Below are positions 44,875 through 52,940 of a stretch of DNA of 64,000 nt, piece by piece. Both the position numbers and the translations under genes were made by a program. This DNA comes from Chloroflexota bacterium (GTDB taxonomy: Bacteria > Chloroflexota > UBA11872 > VXNJ01), in contig JAPOWW010000020.1 of assembly GCA_026707405.1 (NCBI GenBank), positions 1 through 64,000 of the forward strand, given 5' to 3'. Within the stretch, counting starts at the first letter, position 1, and each line of letters starts with the position of its first letter. The notes beneath the pieces are model-generated. The model did not search any database. It was not told where the DNA came from and saw only the letters and a list, made by a program, of their open reading frames with translations.

Positions 44875-46772
44875 TGAAAGACCGCACGGTCGAAAGAGTC
44901 ATCAGCACCTGCGTCGACCGCTATCTCAGCGGCGAATGGACGCTGGACGACTGCCTGGCCCGATATCCCGAGCACGCCGATATCGTGCGCAACTATCTTG
45001 AGCTCAGCGATTCCCTGACCGACCTCAATCCGCCGCCGCCCTCCCAGGCGGCGCTCTCGTTTGGCGAACGCCTGGTGCTCGGCGAGCTTGACCAGCTTGT
45101 GGAATCCAGGCGGTCCCGTTCGAGCTGGCGCGGGCTTGCCGACAGGTTCGGACGGCTGCTGGCCGCGTCCCGGCTAGCCACGGCGACGGCGGCCGTTCTC
45201 CTGGCATTGGTGTTGGGCAGCGGCGCGACGCTCGCGGCCTCGGTGAGCAGCCCCACCAGCCCCCTCTACGGATACAAGCTCGCTCTGGATCGGGTCCGAA
45301 TCGAGCTGGCGCCCGAAGACCGCAAGGCCGACGTGTACATCGACGTCGCCGGCCGTCGGCTGCAAGAGATGGAACACGTGGCACTCTCTCAGGGAGGCCA
45401 CGGAATCGACCGCATTTCGGCTCACTACAAACAAATGCTCGATTACGGGCTGCAGAAACTCCAGTCGCTTTCGCAGGCCGACGCCGCCCACGTGCGTCAG
45501 CGCTTTACCGAATCGCGGTCCCACTTCCACATCCGGCTCGAAGGGCACAGGCGGAGGCTTGAGCTAATGGCCCCCAGCGGCCCCCCGGAGGTTCGAGAAA
45601 TAGTCATCGCCGTACTCAGGAATACCGAGACTCATATCTCCAAGATCCCCACCGCTCCTCCGGCGGTCCATGTGCAAGACGGAAGCACACCTGCACCGGT
45701 GGAGACTCCGCCGCGCGTTCCCGCAACGGCGACTCCCACAGTCACCTTGGCGCCTACGCTACAGCCCACGGCTACGCCGTCGAGCGTCCCAACAGATGGC
45801 GGCGAAGATGATTCTTCCGGTCAAACCGGTACCACTGACGCCGCCGAACAGCAGACTCCTCAACCGACCGAAACACCCGCTCCGGAACCCACGGCGACTC
45901 CCGCGCCCACAGCCACGCCGACGCCGTTGCCGGAGGCCGTTGAGATCGAGGGCGTGATTACGGCAATGGAACAGTCGGCGCTGGTCGTGGACGGACGCAA
46001 GATCGTGCTTGACGCCGACGTGGTGCCTGATCCCGTCGTGCTGGGCAAGCCCGGTGTAGGAGTCCATGTTCGGATTCGCGGCATTCCGATGGCGGATGGA
46101 GTGATCGTCCTTGTGGAGCTTCAAACGCTGCCGGACAAGGCGACCCAGACGCCATCGCCGACACCGGAACCGTCTCCCACCGTTACTCCGGAGCCCGAAG
46201 CGACCGGCACTCCAAAGCCCGAATTCGAATTATCCGGCTCCATCACCGCCATAGCCGATTCCTCCATCGAGGTTGACGGCCGCACGATCGACATCGGCAA
46301 GCTCCTCGAAACCGGCGCCGTGAGCCTGGAGTCGCTTGAGGTCGGGACGATGGTGGAGTTCGTAGGCTACGTTCGGCCCGGCAACGTCCTTGCCGCGGTC
46401 TCGTTGGTAGTCCACGTCCCGGATACGGACCCTGAGACAACGCCCGCCCCTGACGTTTCCGAGACACCCACTCCCACTGTCACGCCATCGGACACGCCGC
46501 CGGCTGACGAGACCCAGGTCACGATCGAGGGCGTACTCACCGCCGTCAGTGAGGGGGCGGTCGAGATCGACGGCCAGACCGTGACCATCGTCGTGGAGGG
46601 CGAAGACGCCACGGTGGTTGAAGGCGAAGTCGAGGTCGGGGCGACGGCTGTCGTTACCGCGTTGACGCGAGAGGACGGCGCGCTGGTTGCAACCAGTATC
46701 GTCATTCAGTCCGGGACGGCGACACCCGATGCTACGCCAACGCCGGACAACGGCGACGACGGGCAAAACTAG
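44874..46772 (+). CDS. DUF5667/DUF5666 membrane protein coupled to the ECF sigma factor
   Basis: 632 residues from GTG 44874. The N-terminal part (YLSGEWTLDDCLARYPEHAD) is a cytosolic helical region, followed by one transmembrane helix (TATAAVLLALVLGSGATLAA). Outside it is a DUF5667 domain (PLYGYKLALDRVRIELAP, ending about residue 250), then Thr/Pro-rich linkers that separate three DUF5666-type beta barrels (IEGVITAMEQSALVVDGRKI, LSGSITAIADSSIEVDGRTI, IEGVLTAVSEGAVEIDGQTV). By position and topology it acts as a signal sensor or anti-sigma-like partner of the ECF factor; no zinc-binding anti-sigma domain is visible. Confidence 0.85.
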   Translation: MKDRTVERVISTCVDRYLSGEWTLDDCLARYPEHADIVRNYLELSDSLTDLNPPPPSQAALSFGERLVLGELDQLVESRRSRSSWRGLADRFGRLLAASRLATATAAVLLALVLGSGATLAASVSSPTSPLYGYKLALDRVRIELAPEDRKADVYIDVAGRRLQEMEHVALSQGGHGIDRISAHYKQMLDYGLQKLQSLSQADAAHVRQRFTESRSHFHIRLEGHRRRLELMAPSGPPEVREIVIAVLRNTETHISKIPTAPPAVHVQDGSTPAPVETPPRVPATATPTVTLAPTLQPTATPSSVPTDGGEDDSSGQTGTTDAAEQQTPQPTETPAPEPTATPAPTATPTPLPEAVEIEGVITAMEQSALVVDGRKIVLDADVVPDPVVLGKPGVGVHVRIRGIPMADGVIVLVELQTLPDKATQTPSPTPEPSPTVTPEPEATGTPKPEFELSGSITAIADSSIEVDGRTIDIGKLLETGAVSLESLEVGTMVEFVGYVRPGNVLAAVSLVVHVPDTDPETTPAPDVSETPTPTVTPSDTPPADETQVTIEGVLTAVSEGAVEIDGQTVTIVVEGEDATVVEGEVEVGATAVVTALTREDGALVATSIVIQSGTATPDATPTPDNGDDGQN

Positions 46773-46919
46773 GACTCGTCGGACGACAACTAGCCCATCT
46801 TCCGGCAATCACAACATCGTGACGGACCAGCCGCTTCGGAGGGCGGGGGCTATCCTATCGGTTGACTGGGGACCGGCGGTAAAACGTAGCAGGAGGGTGG
46901 CGTCATCGCATCGATAAGA

Positions 46920-47912
46920 ATGGGCATAATCGGCTGCGGCGGCTTCATGGCTGCGGGCCATATCGGCAATCTCCTCTCTTTTCCGGAAGTCGAGATCGTG
47001 GGACTCGCGGACCCAAGCGACGAGTCGATAGCGCGCACGAAGGAGCGATTTCCGGCCCTCCAGGGCACGCCCGAATACGCCGATCACCGTTCCCTGCTTG
47101 AGGAAGCCGGTCCCGACGCGGTCGAGATCGCAACCCCGCACGCGCTGCATGCCGCGCACATAGTCGACTCGTTCGAAGCGGGTTGCCACGTTCTGGTTGA
47201 AAAGCCCCTCGTGATCTCGACCGTCGAGGCCAAGGAAGTGCTGGCCAGGCGCGACGAGGTGGGCAAGGTGCTGCTGGTCTCTTATCAGCGTCGGTACGAA
47301 CCCAACTTTCGATACGTCAGACAGATAGTCGGTTCGGGCGTTCTCGGCAAGCTCGAATTCGTGTCGGTCGTGCTGAGTCAGGGCTGGATGGAGCTCTCCC
47401 GCGGCAAGTGGCGCCAGGATCCTGCGCTTTCAGGCGGGGGAATGCTGCTCGACACGGGCAGTCATCTGCTCGACTTTCTCTTGTTCGCTACCGGGCTGAA
47501 CGTGCACAGGGTGACGGCTTATTCGTCGAACCTGGACGCGCCGGTCGAAATCAACAGCTCGGTCTCCCTCCAGTTCGCCGAAGGCTGCCTCGGCAGCATT
47601 GCGGTGGTAGGACGCTCGGTTCCATCGATCTACGAATCCGTGAATATCTTCGGTTCAAAAGGTTCCATCCGAATAGAGGCCGGGCGAATACCCGGTCGCT
47701 CGGAGGTCGAGATATTCCACCAGAGCTTCAGCGGCGGGCCGGTCGAAGTTGGCGATCTGCCCGAAGGATCGACTCCCGACGCGAACTTCGTAGACGCGAT
47801 CCTGGGACGCGACGACGTGAAGGCGCCGGGCGAAGCCGGACTTGCCGTGGTTCGGTTCACAGAGGCTATATACGAATCGGCCCGTCTCGGCCGCGAAGTG
47901 ACGGTCGCTTAG
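46920..47912 (+). CDS. Gfo/Idh/MocA-family NAD(P)-dependent oxidoreductase
   Basis: 330 residues from ATG 46920. The N-terminal Rossmann motif GIIGCGGFMAAGHIGNL begins only three residues after this ATG; the second part of the family signature, CHVLVEKPLVIS, holds the catalytic lysine of the EKP motif, and HLLDFLLF is the usual structural region. AGGAGG lies at 46891-46896, 23 bases before the ATG but eight bases before an in-frame AUC (46905), so the true start may be AUC, giving MASIRMGIIGCGG. The family oxidises sugars or inositols; the substrate is unknown. Convergent with the TPR gene. Confidence 0.85.
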   Translation: MGIIGCGGFMAAGHIGNLLSFPEVEIVGLADPSDESIARTKERFPALQGTPEYADHRSLLEEAGPDAVEIATPHALHAAHIVDSFEAGCHVLVEKPLVISTVEAKEVLARRDEVGKVLLVSYQRRYEPNFRYVRQIVGSGVLGKLEFVSVVLSQGWMELSRGKWRQDPALSGGGMLLDTGSHLLDFLLFATGLNVHRVTAYSSNLDAPVEINSSVSLQFAEGCLGSIAVVGRSVPSIYESVNIFGSKGSIRIEAGRIPGRSEVEIFHQSFSGGPVEVGDLPEGSTPDANFVDAILGRDDVKAPGEAGLAVVRFTEAIYESARLGREVTVA

Positions 47913-47925
47913 CCCGGCTGCGGCC

Positions 47926-49161
47926 TCACTCTTCGGGCGACTCGACCGAATCGTCGGAAAAACCCAGTTCCTCCGCTTTATCGAAGCTGTCGCTGGCGTC
48001 GTCGATCCGGCCCAGCTTCTCCAGGATCTGGCCCCTGGTGTGATGGGCCGTCGCGAAATTCGGGTCCAGTCGCAACGCCGTTTCGACGTTCTGAAGGGCT
48101 AGATCGAGGTTGCCGGCCAGCATCCGCGAATCGGCCAGGTTGTTATACAGGCGCGCGCTGTTCGGGTCGACTTGTATGGCAAGCGAGTAATCGGCGGCGG
48201 CCTGCTCGTAGCGCTCTCGCGAATACGAGACCTGAGCGCGCAACTCGTACACCGATACGCTCGGCCCGCCTAGCTGAAGCGCCGTCGACAAGTCTTCGTA
48301 AGCCCGGTCATATTTTTCGAGGCGAAGGTTGGTTTCGCCGCGCGATGTCAGGACCGCCGCGCTGAAGCCGTCTCCTAGATCTTGCTCTCGAATCATATCG
48401 AGCGCCCGGTTTTGACTGGCTAGCGCCGACTCATAGTCCTGCAGGCCGAATCGCGCCAGCCCCAGGATGTAGTGATCAAGTGCCGACTTGCCGGAGAGCG
48501 CTACCGCCCGTTCTATCTCACGCTCACCGATATCCGGTCTGCCGAGCTGGATGTATATGAGCGCTCGACGCCGGTAGGCGGTCGGATCGTCTGGCCGCAA
48601 CCGGGCGAGCTGGCCCAAATCGTCCAGCGCCTCTGCCGGGCGCTCGGCGGCGAGCAACGCGGCGGCTCGCTCTTCGTACGCCTCGGGATACTCGGGATCG
48701 AGTTCGATTACCGTCGAGAAGTCGGAGATGGCGTTGTCGAACTCTCCTGCGCCGGCCCATGCCCGGCCCCTTCCAAAGTACGCGGAAACCTCATCGCCGT
48801 ATTCCTCGATGTGCGCCGTGAACGCCTCGGTGGCTCCCTCGAAATCGCCGAGCCGCAGTCGCAGATATCCCTTGTCCATCAACGCCTGCGTCACCGAAGG
48901 GATTTCGCTGGATGGCGTGGTCGGCTCCAGCGTCACCGCCGGCGTAAATCCAGTGCCCCCGGCGGCCTTGGTCCTCGGTTGGTCCGGCCCGGAAACCATG
49001 CGAAAACCGCTGCCGGATTCGGATGTGCACGCTGCGAAAGCGAGACACCCCAGAGCCAGCCACGCCAGCGTTCGTAAAATCGAGCGTTTCAAAAGCCTTC
49101 CAAACAGGCGACGGCCTGGAGAGGGATTGCCGGCCGCTTCAAAGGCCGCTTTCGGGATCAT
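47926..49161 (-). CDS. TPR-repeat lipoprotein
   Basis: 411 residues. The signal peptide ends in LGCLAFAAC, a lipobox. A short linker with TPSSEIPS precedes about nine tetratricopeptide repeats with the usual W-LG-Y-A-F-A-P spacing (for example ALMDKGYLRLRLGDFEGATE, SAYFGRGRAWAGAGEFDNAI, YNNLADSRMLAGNLDLAL). It is a periplasm-side scaffold for protein-protein contacts. It converges on the oxidoreductase gene with 13 bases between stops. Confidence 0.85.
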   Translation of the reverse strand: MIPKAAFEAAGNPSPGRRLFGRLLKRSILRTLAWLALGCLAFAACTSESGSGFRMVSGPDQPRTKAAGGTGFTPAVTLEPTTPSSEIPSVTQALMDKGYLRLRLGDFEGATEAFTAHIEEYGDEVSAYFGRGRAWAGAGEFDNAISDFSTVIELDPEYPEAYEERAAALLAAERPAEALDDLGQLARLRPDDPTAYRRRALIYIQLGRPDIGEREIERAVALSGKSALDHYILGLARFGLQDYESALASQNRALDMIREQDLGDGFSAAVLTSRGETNLRLEKYDRAYEDLSTALQLGGPSVSVYELRAQVSYSRERYEQAAADYSLAIQVDPNSARLYNNLADSRMLAGNLDLALQNVETALRLDPNFATAHHTRGQILEKLGRIDDASDSFDKAEELGFSDDSVESPEE

Positions 49162-49438
49162 GGCTTCACCATCGGACTCTCATTCGGGTGAAAGATATTT
49201 TAACAAGAGCCTCAGCGCCGCTTGATCTACATATTTACTTTTTCTTTAATCCGCCCCGTTCAAGTCCGTTTGGAGTTTGCCGTCAGCTACCCGTCCGGAC
49301 GGCTCAGACGGCGGCAGGTTAGGAAGGGGAAAGCGAGTCACGGGCCGGGGGTTGCTTTGGCATTGACAGCCTGATAACGTGGATATGGATGAGGTCTCTG
49401 GGCAGCGTCGCCCAGGGAGAATACAAGGAGGTAGGAGC

Positions 49439-49725
49439 ATGAAAAGCTCGGCAGTGAAGCTGACGGTTGCCGTCGTTATCGGCCTTTTGGCGATAGCGAT
49501 AGGAGCCACCCGGCCCTGGCGGAATCCCCCCCGCCTGAGCATGGCAACCCTCCGCCCGGAGAAATCGCAGCCAGCGTAAATCCTGCAGATTCCGCCGGTC
49601 CCGTCTTGCCGCATGTCCCCATGCGGCTGTCGGTGGAAGCCGAAAGATCGTGGTGTGTCGACGTTCGGCGCGTGCTGTGCCTCGTCGGACGCGCATGGGC
49701 AGTTTGGCTAACAGGTCACGGATAG
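49439..49725 (+). pseudogene. Small secreted-protein gene, probably frameshifted
   Basis: A strong ribosome site (AAGGAGG) precedes ATG 49439, which opens MKSSAVKLTVAVVIGLLAIA, a signal peptide. In that frame the product ends at 49579 (46 residues). One base shift in the C-rich stretch (a run of three C at 49508-49510 or seven C at 49526-49532) gives PALAESPPPEHGNPPPGE, a plausible cleavage site and linker, open to a TAG at 49723-49725. A hairpin follows five bases later, which supports the longer reading. Sequencing error, slippage or true inactivation cannot be told apart. The stretch 49162-49438 holds no other gene. Confidence 0.4.
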
Positions 49726-49729
49726 TCGC

Positions 49730-49762
49730 AGGGCGGGTCGGTCAGGTTGAATGGCCCGCCCT
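49730..49762 (+). terminator. Terminator-like hairpin
   Basis: Stem AGGGCGGG (49730-49737) / CCCGCCCT (49755-49762), 17-nt loop, followed by TAGCAG. It sits right after the longer reading of the small secreted-protein gene. Confidence 0.5.
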
Positions 49763-49885
49763 TAGCAGTTCAGAGTGGGTTCCATCTCCTAGGTCCGCAA
49801 CCGGCGAGACCATGCTGGGGTCCTCTTACGACTTATCACCAGCGCCGTTTTTGATACTCTCACTAGCCCAAGTCTGCTTATCGCG

Positions 49886-50599
49886 CTACTTTTTCTTGCC
49901 CAGAAAGTAGAACGCCGACGCAATCTCCGGCGCGGCCGGCCGTCCGGCGAACACGTAATCGAGATACTTGATCGGGAACGTAAGCCAGGCCGCCACGAAC
50001 TCGGCGAGGAACTTCGCCCGCCGGTTGTCCGAGAAGCCGGTCAGCAGCCCCGCGAGGTATCTGCGAAGAATCCAGCTCAGCGCCGAGCTGGGTCCGGTGC
50101 ACACGCCAAGGTCGATCTCGTCGAAGTCCCGGAACAGACGCCGCATTCCCGAATTCGTATACCGTGTGTAGTCGTGCGGCGCGGCGTGATAGGCCTGAAG
50201 GAACGGGACCTCGCAATAGACGAGACCGTCGGGCTTGAGCACCCGCAGCATCTCCGCGACCGAAAGCTCGGGGTCGCTGACGTGCTCCAGGACGGCCAGC
50301 GATAGCGCCCCGTCGACCGAGCCGTCGGCGAACGGCAGCGCCAGCGCGTCCCCAACCACCCCCACGAGCGGCGTGCGCCTGATATCCAGGTAGATAGTGG
50401 CGTCCACGACGCCGCGGCCAACATCGTTCGCCGGAAGCGCCCGCCCGCCGCCGCCCACGTTCAGAACCCTTAGCCGGCCGTCGCGTCCGGGACCCGCAAG
50501 ACGTGCGCCGAGCGCACGCATGTTTCGCGCCGAGGCGGTGTTGAGGGTCGGACCCGGAAAACGCAGCAGCCGCAGCGCGGCCCGATTGAGCGCCCCCAC
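49886..50599 (-). CDS. Class I SAM-dependent methyltransferase (Methyltransf_11 type)
   Basis: 237 residues. GTG 50599 overlaps the stop of the HAD gene (TAGTG) and is chosen because the longer frame would run through that gene. Features are LRVLNVGGGGRALP (a glycine-rich motif I variant), IYLDIRRTPLVGVVGDALALPF (acidic loop and DxLxLPF), VLEHVSDPELSVAEMLRVLKPDG and a C-terminal hydrophobic region LTFPIKYLDYVFAG. The substrate is unknown; relatives act in glycan or lipid biosynthesis. It is translationally coupled to the HAD hydrolase. Confidence 0.8.
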   Translation of the reverse strand: MGALNRAALRLLRFPGPTLNTASARNMRALGARLAGPGRDGRLRVLNVGGGGRALPANDVGRGVVDATIYLDIRRTPLVGVVGDALALPFADGSVDGALSLAVLEHVSDPELSVAEMLRVLKPDGLVYCEVPFLQAYHAAPHDYTRYTNSGMRRLFRDFDEIDLGVCTGPSSALSWILRRYLAGLLTGFSDNRRAKFLAEFVAAWLTFPIKYLDYVFAGRPAAPEIASAFYFLGKKK

Positions 50600-51333
50600 T
50601 ACACCATCTCCGCCACCGCCGGCAGCAGCTGGCGGATACTGTCGATTACCTGGTGCGGGCGTGCTCCCTCGGGCGGCGCAATACTCGTATCGAGCCGCTT
50701 CCAGATCGCCTTCAGGCCCGCGCGCTGCGCGCCTATAACGTCTACGTAGGGATCGTCGCCCACCATCACGACCTCGGACGGGCGGAGGTCCATTCGCTGC
50801 AAGACCTCGCGGTACGCGCCGGGAAACGGCTTCATCCACCCGATTTCGCAGCTCAATACCATGCAGTTGATCAAACGGGCGATGCCAGTTCGCCGCAACC
50901 GGTCGCGCAGCAGTTCAGGCCCCCATAAAACGTTGGCGAGGATGCCCAGCTTGAGGGACAGGCCTCGCGCCAGCGTTAGGGTCTCCATCACGTCGGCGAG
51001 AGGCGCCATGCTCTCGTAGTAGCGTCGAAAGTAGCCGTCGAGGACCGTGCGGGCATGTTCGCGCGGCAGGCTGCACCCCAGGTCGTCGAGAACTTCGTGA
51101 ATTAGCGCTTCGGTGTCCGGCTGGGAGTGGTTCGATTCATACGACTCGACGACCGCGTCTTGCAGCTTTCTTCCGATCGCCGCCGCGAGTTCCTCGGCGC
51201 TGGGGGAGTAACCCGAGTACTCCTCGACAAGCGGCAGGATCGCGGCTGCCGCTTCCAGGTTTGCGTCTCCCCCGGCCAGCGGCGCTTGGGCGACCAGCGT
51301 GTCTCCCAGGTCGAAGATGACGCCTCGTATCAA
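50599..51333 (-). CDS. HAD-superfamily hydrolase
   Basis: 244 residues from TTG 51333. The four HAD motifs are present: I IFDLGDTLVAQ (DxGDT, so the second acid is at the glycine-aspartate step), II as LGILANVLWG (weak Ser/Thr), III lysine in CEIGWMKPFPGAYREVL and IV VMVGDDPYVDVIGAQRAG. A helical cap lies between motif I and II. Motif I has Gly where many phosphatases have the second Asp (DxDGT versus DLGDT); this is common in the subgroup and does not imply loss of function. The methyltransferase follows with one base of overlap. Confidence 0.85.
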   Translation of the reverse strand: MIRGVIFDLGDTLVAQAPLAGGDANLEAAAAILPLVEEYSGYSPSAEELAAAIGRKLQDAVVESYESNHSQPDTEALIHEVLDDLGCSLPREHARTVLDGYFRRYYESMAPLADVMETLTLARGLSLKLGILANVLWGPELLRDRLRRTGIARLINCMVLSCEIGWMKPFPGAYREVLQRMDLRPSEVVMVGDDPYVDVIGAQRAGLKAIWKRLDTSIAPPEGARPHQVIDSIRQLLPAVAEMV

Positions 51334-51361
51334 GAGGGTTTGGACCGGCCTAACGGCCCTC

Positions 51362-52099
51362 TTACCCCACGGACCTGATCGAGGCCGGGGCGTGGACTTC
51401 GGTCATCGCGTGGAGGTCGTAGAAGGCGTCGGTGTGAAGGCGCAGCTCCTCGGCCATCGATTCGGCGAATGAGTACACCTCCACGCGCACGCCCTTCTCA
51501 CGGACCAGATCGACTACCGGGACGAAGTCGCCGTCGCCCGACAACAGCGCCAGCACGTCCATTGACTCGATGCGCCTTATGACATCGACCGCCAGCACCA
51601 GGTCGAGGTCGGCTTTGCGCGTTCCGTCGGCGAACATCTTTACCGGCTTGGTCACGATGTCGTAGCCCTTGCCCCATACGGGTGAGACGGTGCGCTGGTC
51701 TTCCAGCCGGCCGCCGTAATCGGCGTAGATCGGGCAATACGCCCTCGCGTGTACGATCCGCCTGTTGCCGATGACGCGCTCCAGCAGCTTCTCGTAGTCG
51801 ATCACGGTCGGGTTCTCGTTGACCCGGTCGGTCAGGTTCGCCGTATCGGCGAAGACTCCCAGCCTGAGCTGCGGGCCTGCTTCGGTTCCGGAGTCGTTCG
51901 CCGCGCCGTTGGCCGAGTGCTCAAGCGACTTGTTGATCCTCTTGAGGGTCGAGATCAGCTCGGCGTCGCTTTTGGCCGGCCGCTTCAGCGCCGCCTTCAA
52001 ATCGTCAAGAAATGTGGCTAGTCCTGCACTGTCGCCGCCGTCATCGCGGTCCGCATTCTCATCGTCGTAACGCTCCGGCACTGGTCTTAGTCGTCTCAT
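51362..52099 (-). CDS. NYN domain protein (LabA-like), paired with a coiled-coil gene
   Basis: 245 residues. The N-terminal 75 residues are charged and disordered or helical. The NYN domain reads LRLGVFADTANLTDRV (first Asp), GNRRIVHARAYCPIYADYGG, KADLDLVLAVDVIRRIE (acidic pair) and LALLSGDGDFVPVVDLVREKG, a full PIN-like active site. Predicted to be an RNase. Start and stop overlap the coiled-coil gene by four bases (ATGA), so the two are co-translated. Confidence 0.82.
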   Translation of the reverse strand: MRRLRPVPERYDDENADRDDGGDSAGLATFLDDLKAALKRPAKSDAELISTLKRINKSLEHSANGAANDSGTEAGPQLRLGVFADTANLTDRVNENPTVIDYEKLLERVIGNRRIVHARAYCPIYADYGGRLEDQRTVSPVWGKGYDIVTKPVKMFADGTRKADLDLVLAVDVIRRIESMDVLALLSGDGDFVPVVDLVREKGVRVEVYSFAESMAEELRLHTDAFYDLHAMTEVHAPASIRSVG

Positions 52100-52641
52100 G
52101 ATTTGGGTTTCTTCCTGTTTTCTGTTGCGGAGTCGGCAAGCGCCCGCAATTTGTCGTCTATCGCCGCGACTCGATTCTTCTCACGCTCCCCGGCCTCCCG
52201 TCGCCTTGCCGCGACCATCTTCTTCTTGCCTGGCGCTACCTCCGCCATCGCGTCCCATAAAGCTTCGATTGCATTGAGCGCGCCTCTGAGGTCGAGGTTT
52301 GCGTCAAACGCCACGGAGGTCATCTCTTCCATGAAGTTGGCATGGCCGGCGGCGAGTTTTTCTACGTCGTTCTGGAGCTTGAACAGCTTTCTGTCGAGCT
52401 TCTTGAAATCAGACCTGTGGTCCTTGCGCTCGGCCAGCAAGTCGCCCCGCAGCTCCGCCACGTTCTCCAGCAGTCCATTCAGGTTTCTCGCGATCATCCT
52501 GTGATGCTGCGGGTGATCCGGAAGCTTCGCCGGCGTGCGCGCTTTCGAGCTTGACTTCCGGGCCTGGTCCGGTTCTTTGGTCGCAGTGGCCGTCTGCGCA
52601 GTGCGCGGTTTGCTAGAGCGCCGGCCTGTTCTGGGGGGCAA
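52096..52641 (-). CDS. Charged coiled-coil protein encoded with the NYN gene
   Basis: 181 residues of unknown family. The first 45 residues are rich in Lys/Arg/Ser/Thr and Ala (TAQTATATKEPDQARKSS), suggesting a nucleic-acid-binding tail; residues about 50-105 are a long coiled coil (LLENVAELRGDLLAERKDHR, FKLQNDVEKLAAGH) and the rest is helical with KKKMVAARRREAGEREK. No membrane segment. By co-translation with the NYN gene it may recruit or control that RNase. The 299 bases upstream (52642-52940) have no supported gene. Confidence 0.65.
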   Translation of the reverse strand: MPPRTGRRSSKPRTAQTATATKEPDQARKSSSKARTPAKLPDHPQHHRMIARNLNGLLENVAELRGDLLAERKDHRSDFKKLDRKLFKLQNDVEKLAAGHANFMEEMTSVAFDANLDLRGALNAIEALWDAMAEVAPGKKKMVAARRREAGEREKNRVAAIDDKLRALADSATENRKKPKS

Positions 52642-52940
52642 TTTCGCAGTTCCTCTCTTTTTGGCTCACGCGGAGTACGGGATTCGGAGACAACCCCGTC
52701 GCGTATGTCCGGTCATCCGCGTCACGAGCCGGCGATGCGGCGTTTCGGGGTCATGTAACAAGACTCATGCACCGCGGCGAAGCGCCGGCTACGCCAAACA
52801 TGATATCCCGTAATGCCGAACCGTCGGCCCGGATGTCGGATTGGAGACTCCCCCCAGGCCGTCCCGAACGCCCGCCGCCGCGGGATGGAGACTGCACCGA
52901 TCAGCGCGCAATTCCGCCTTGAGTGGGCCGGGCGCGGATC

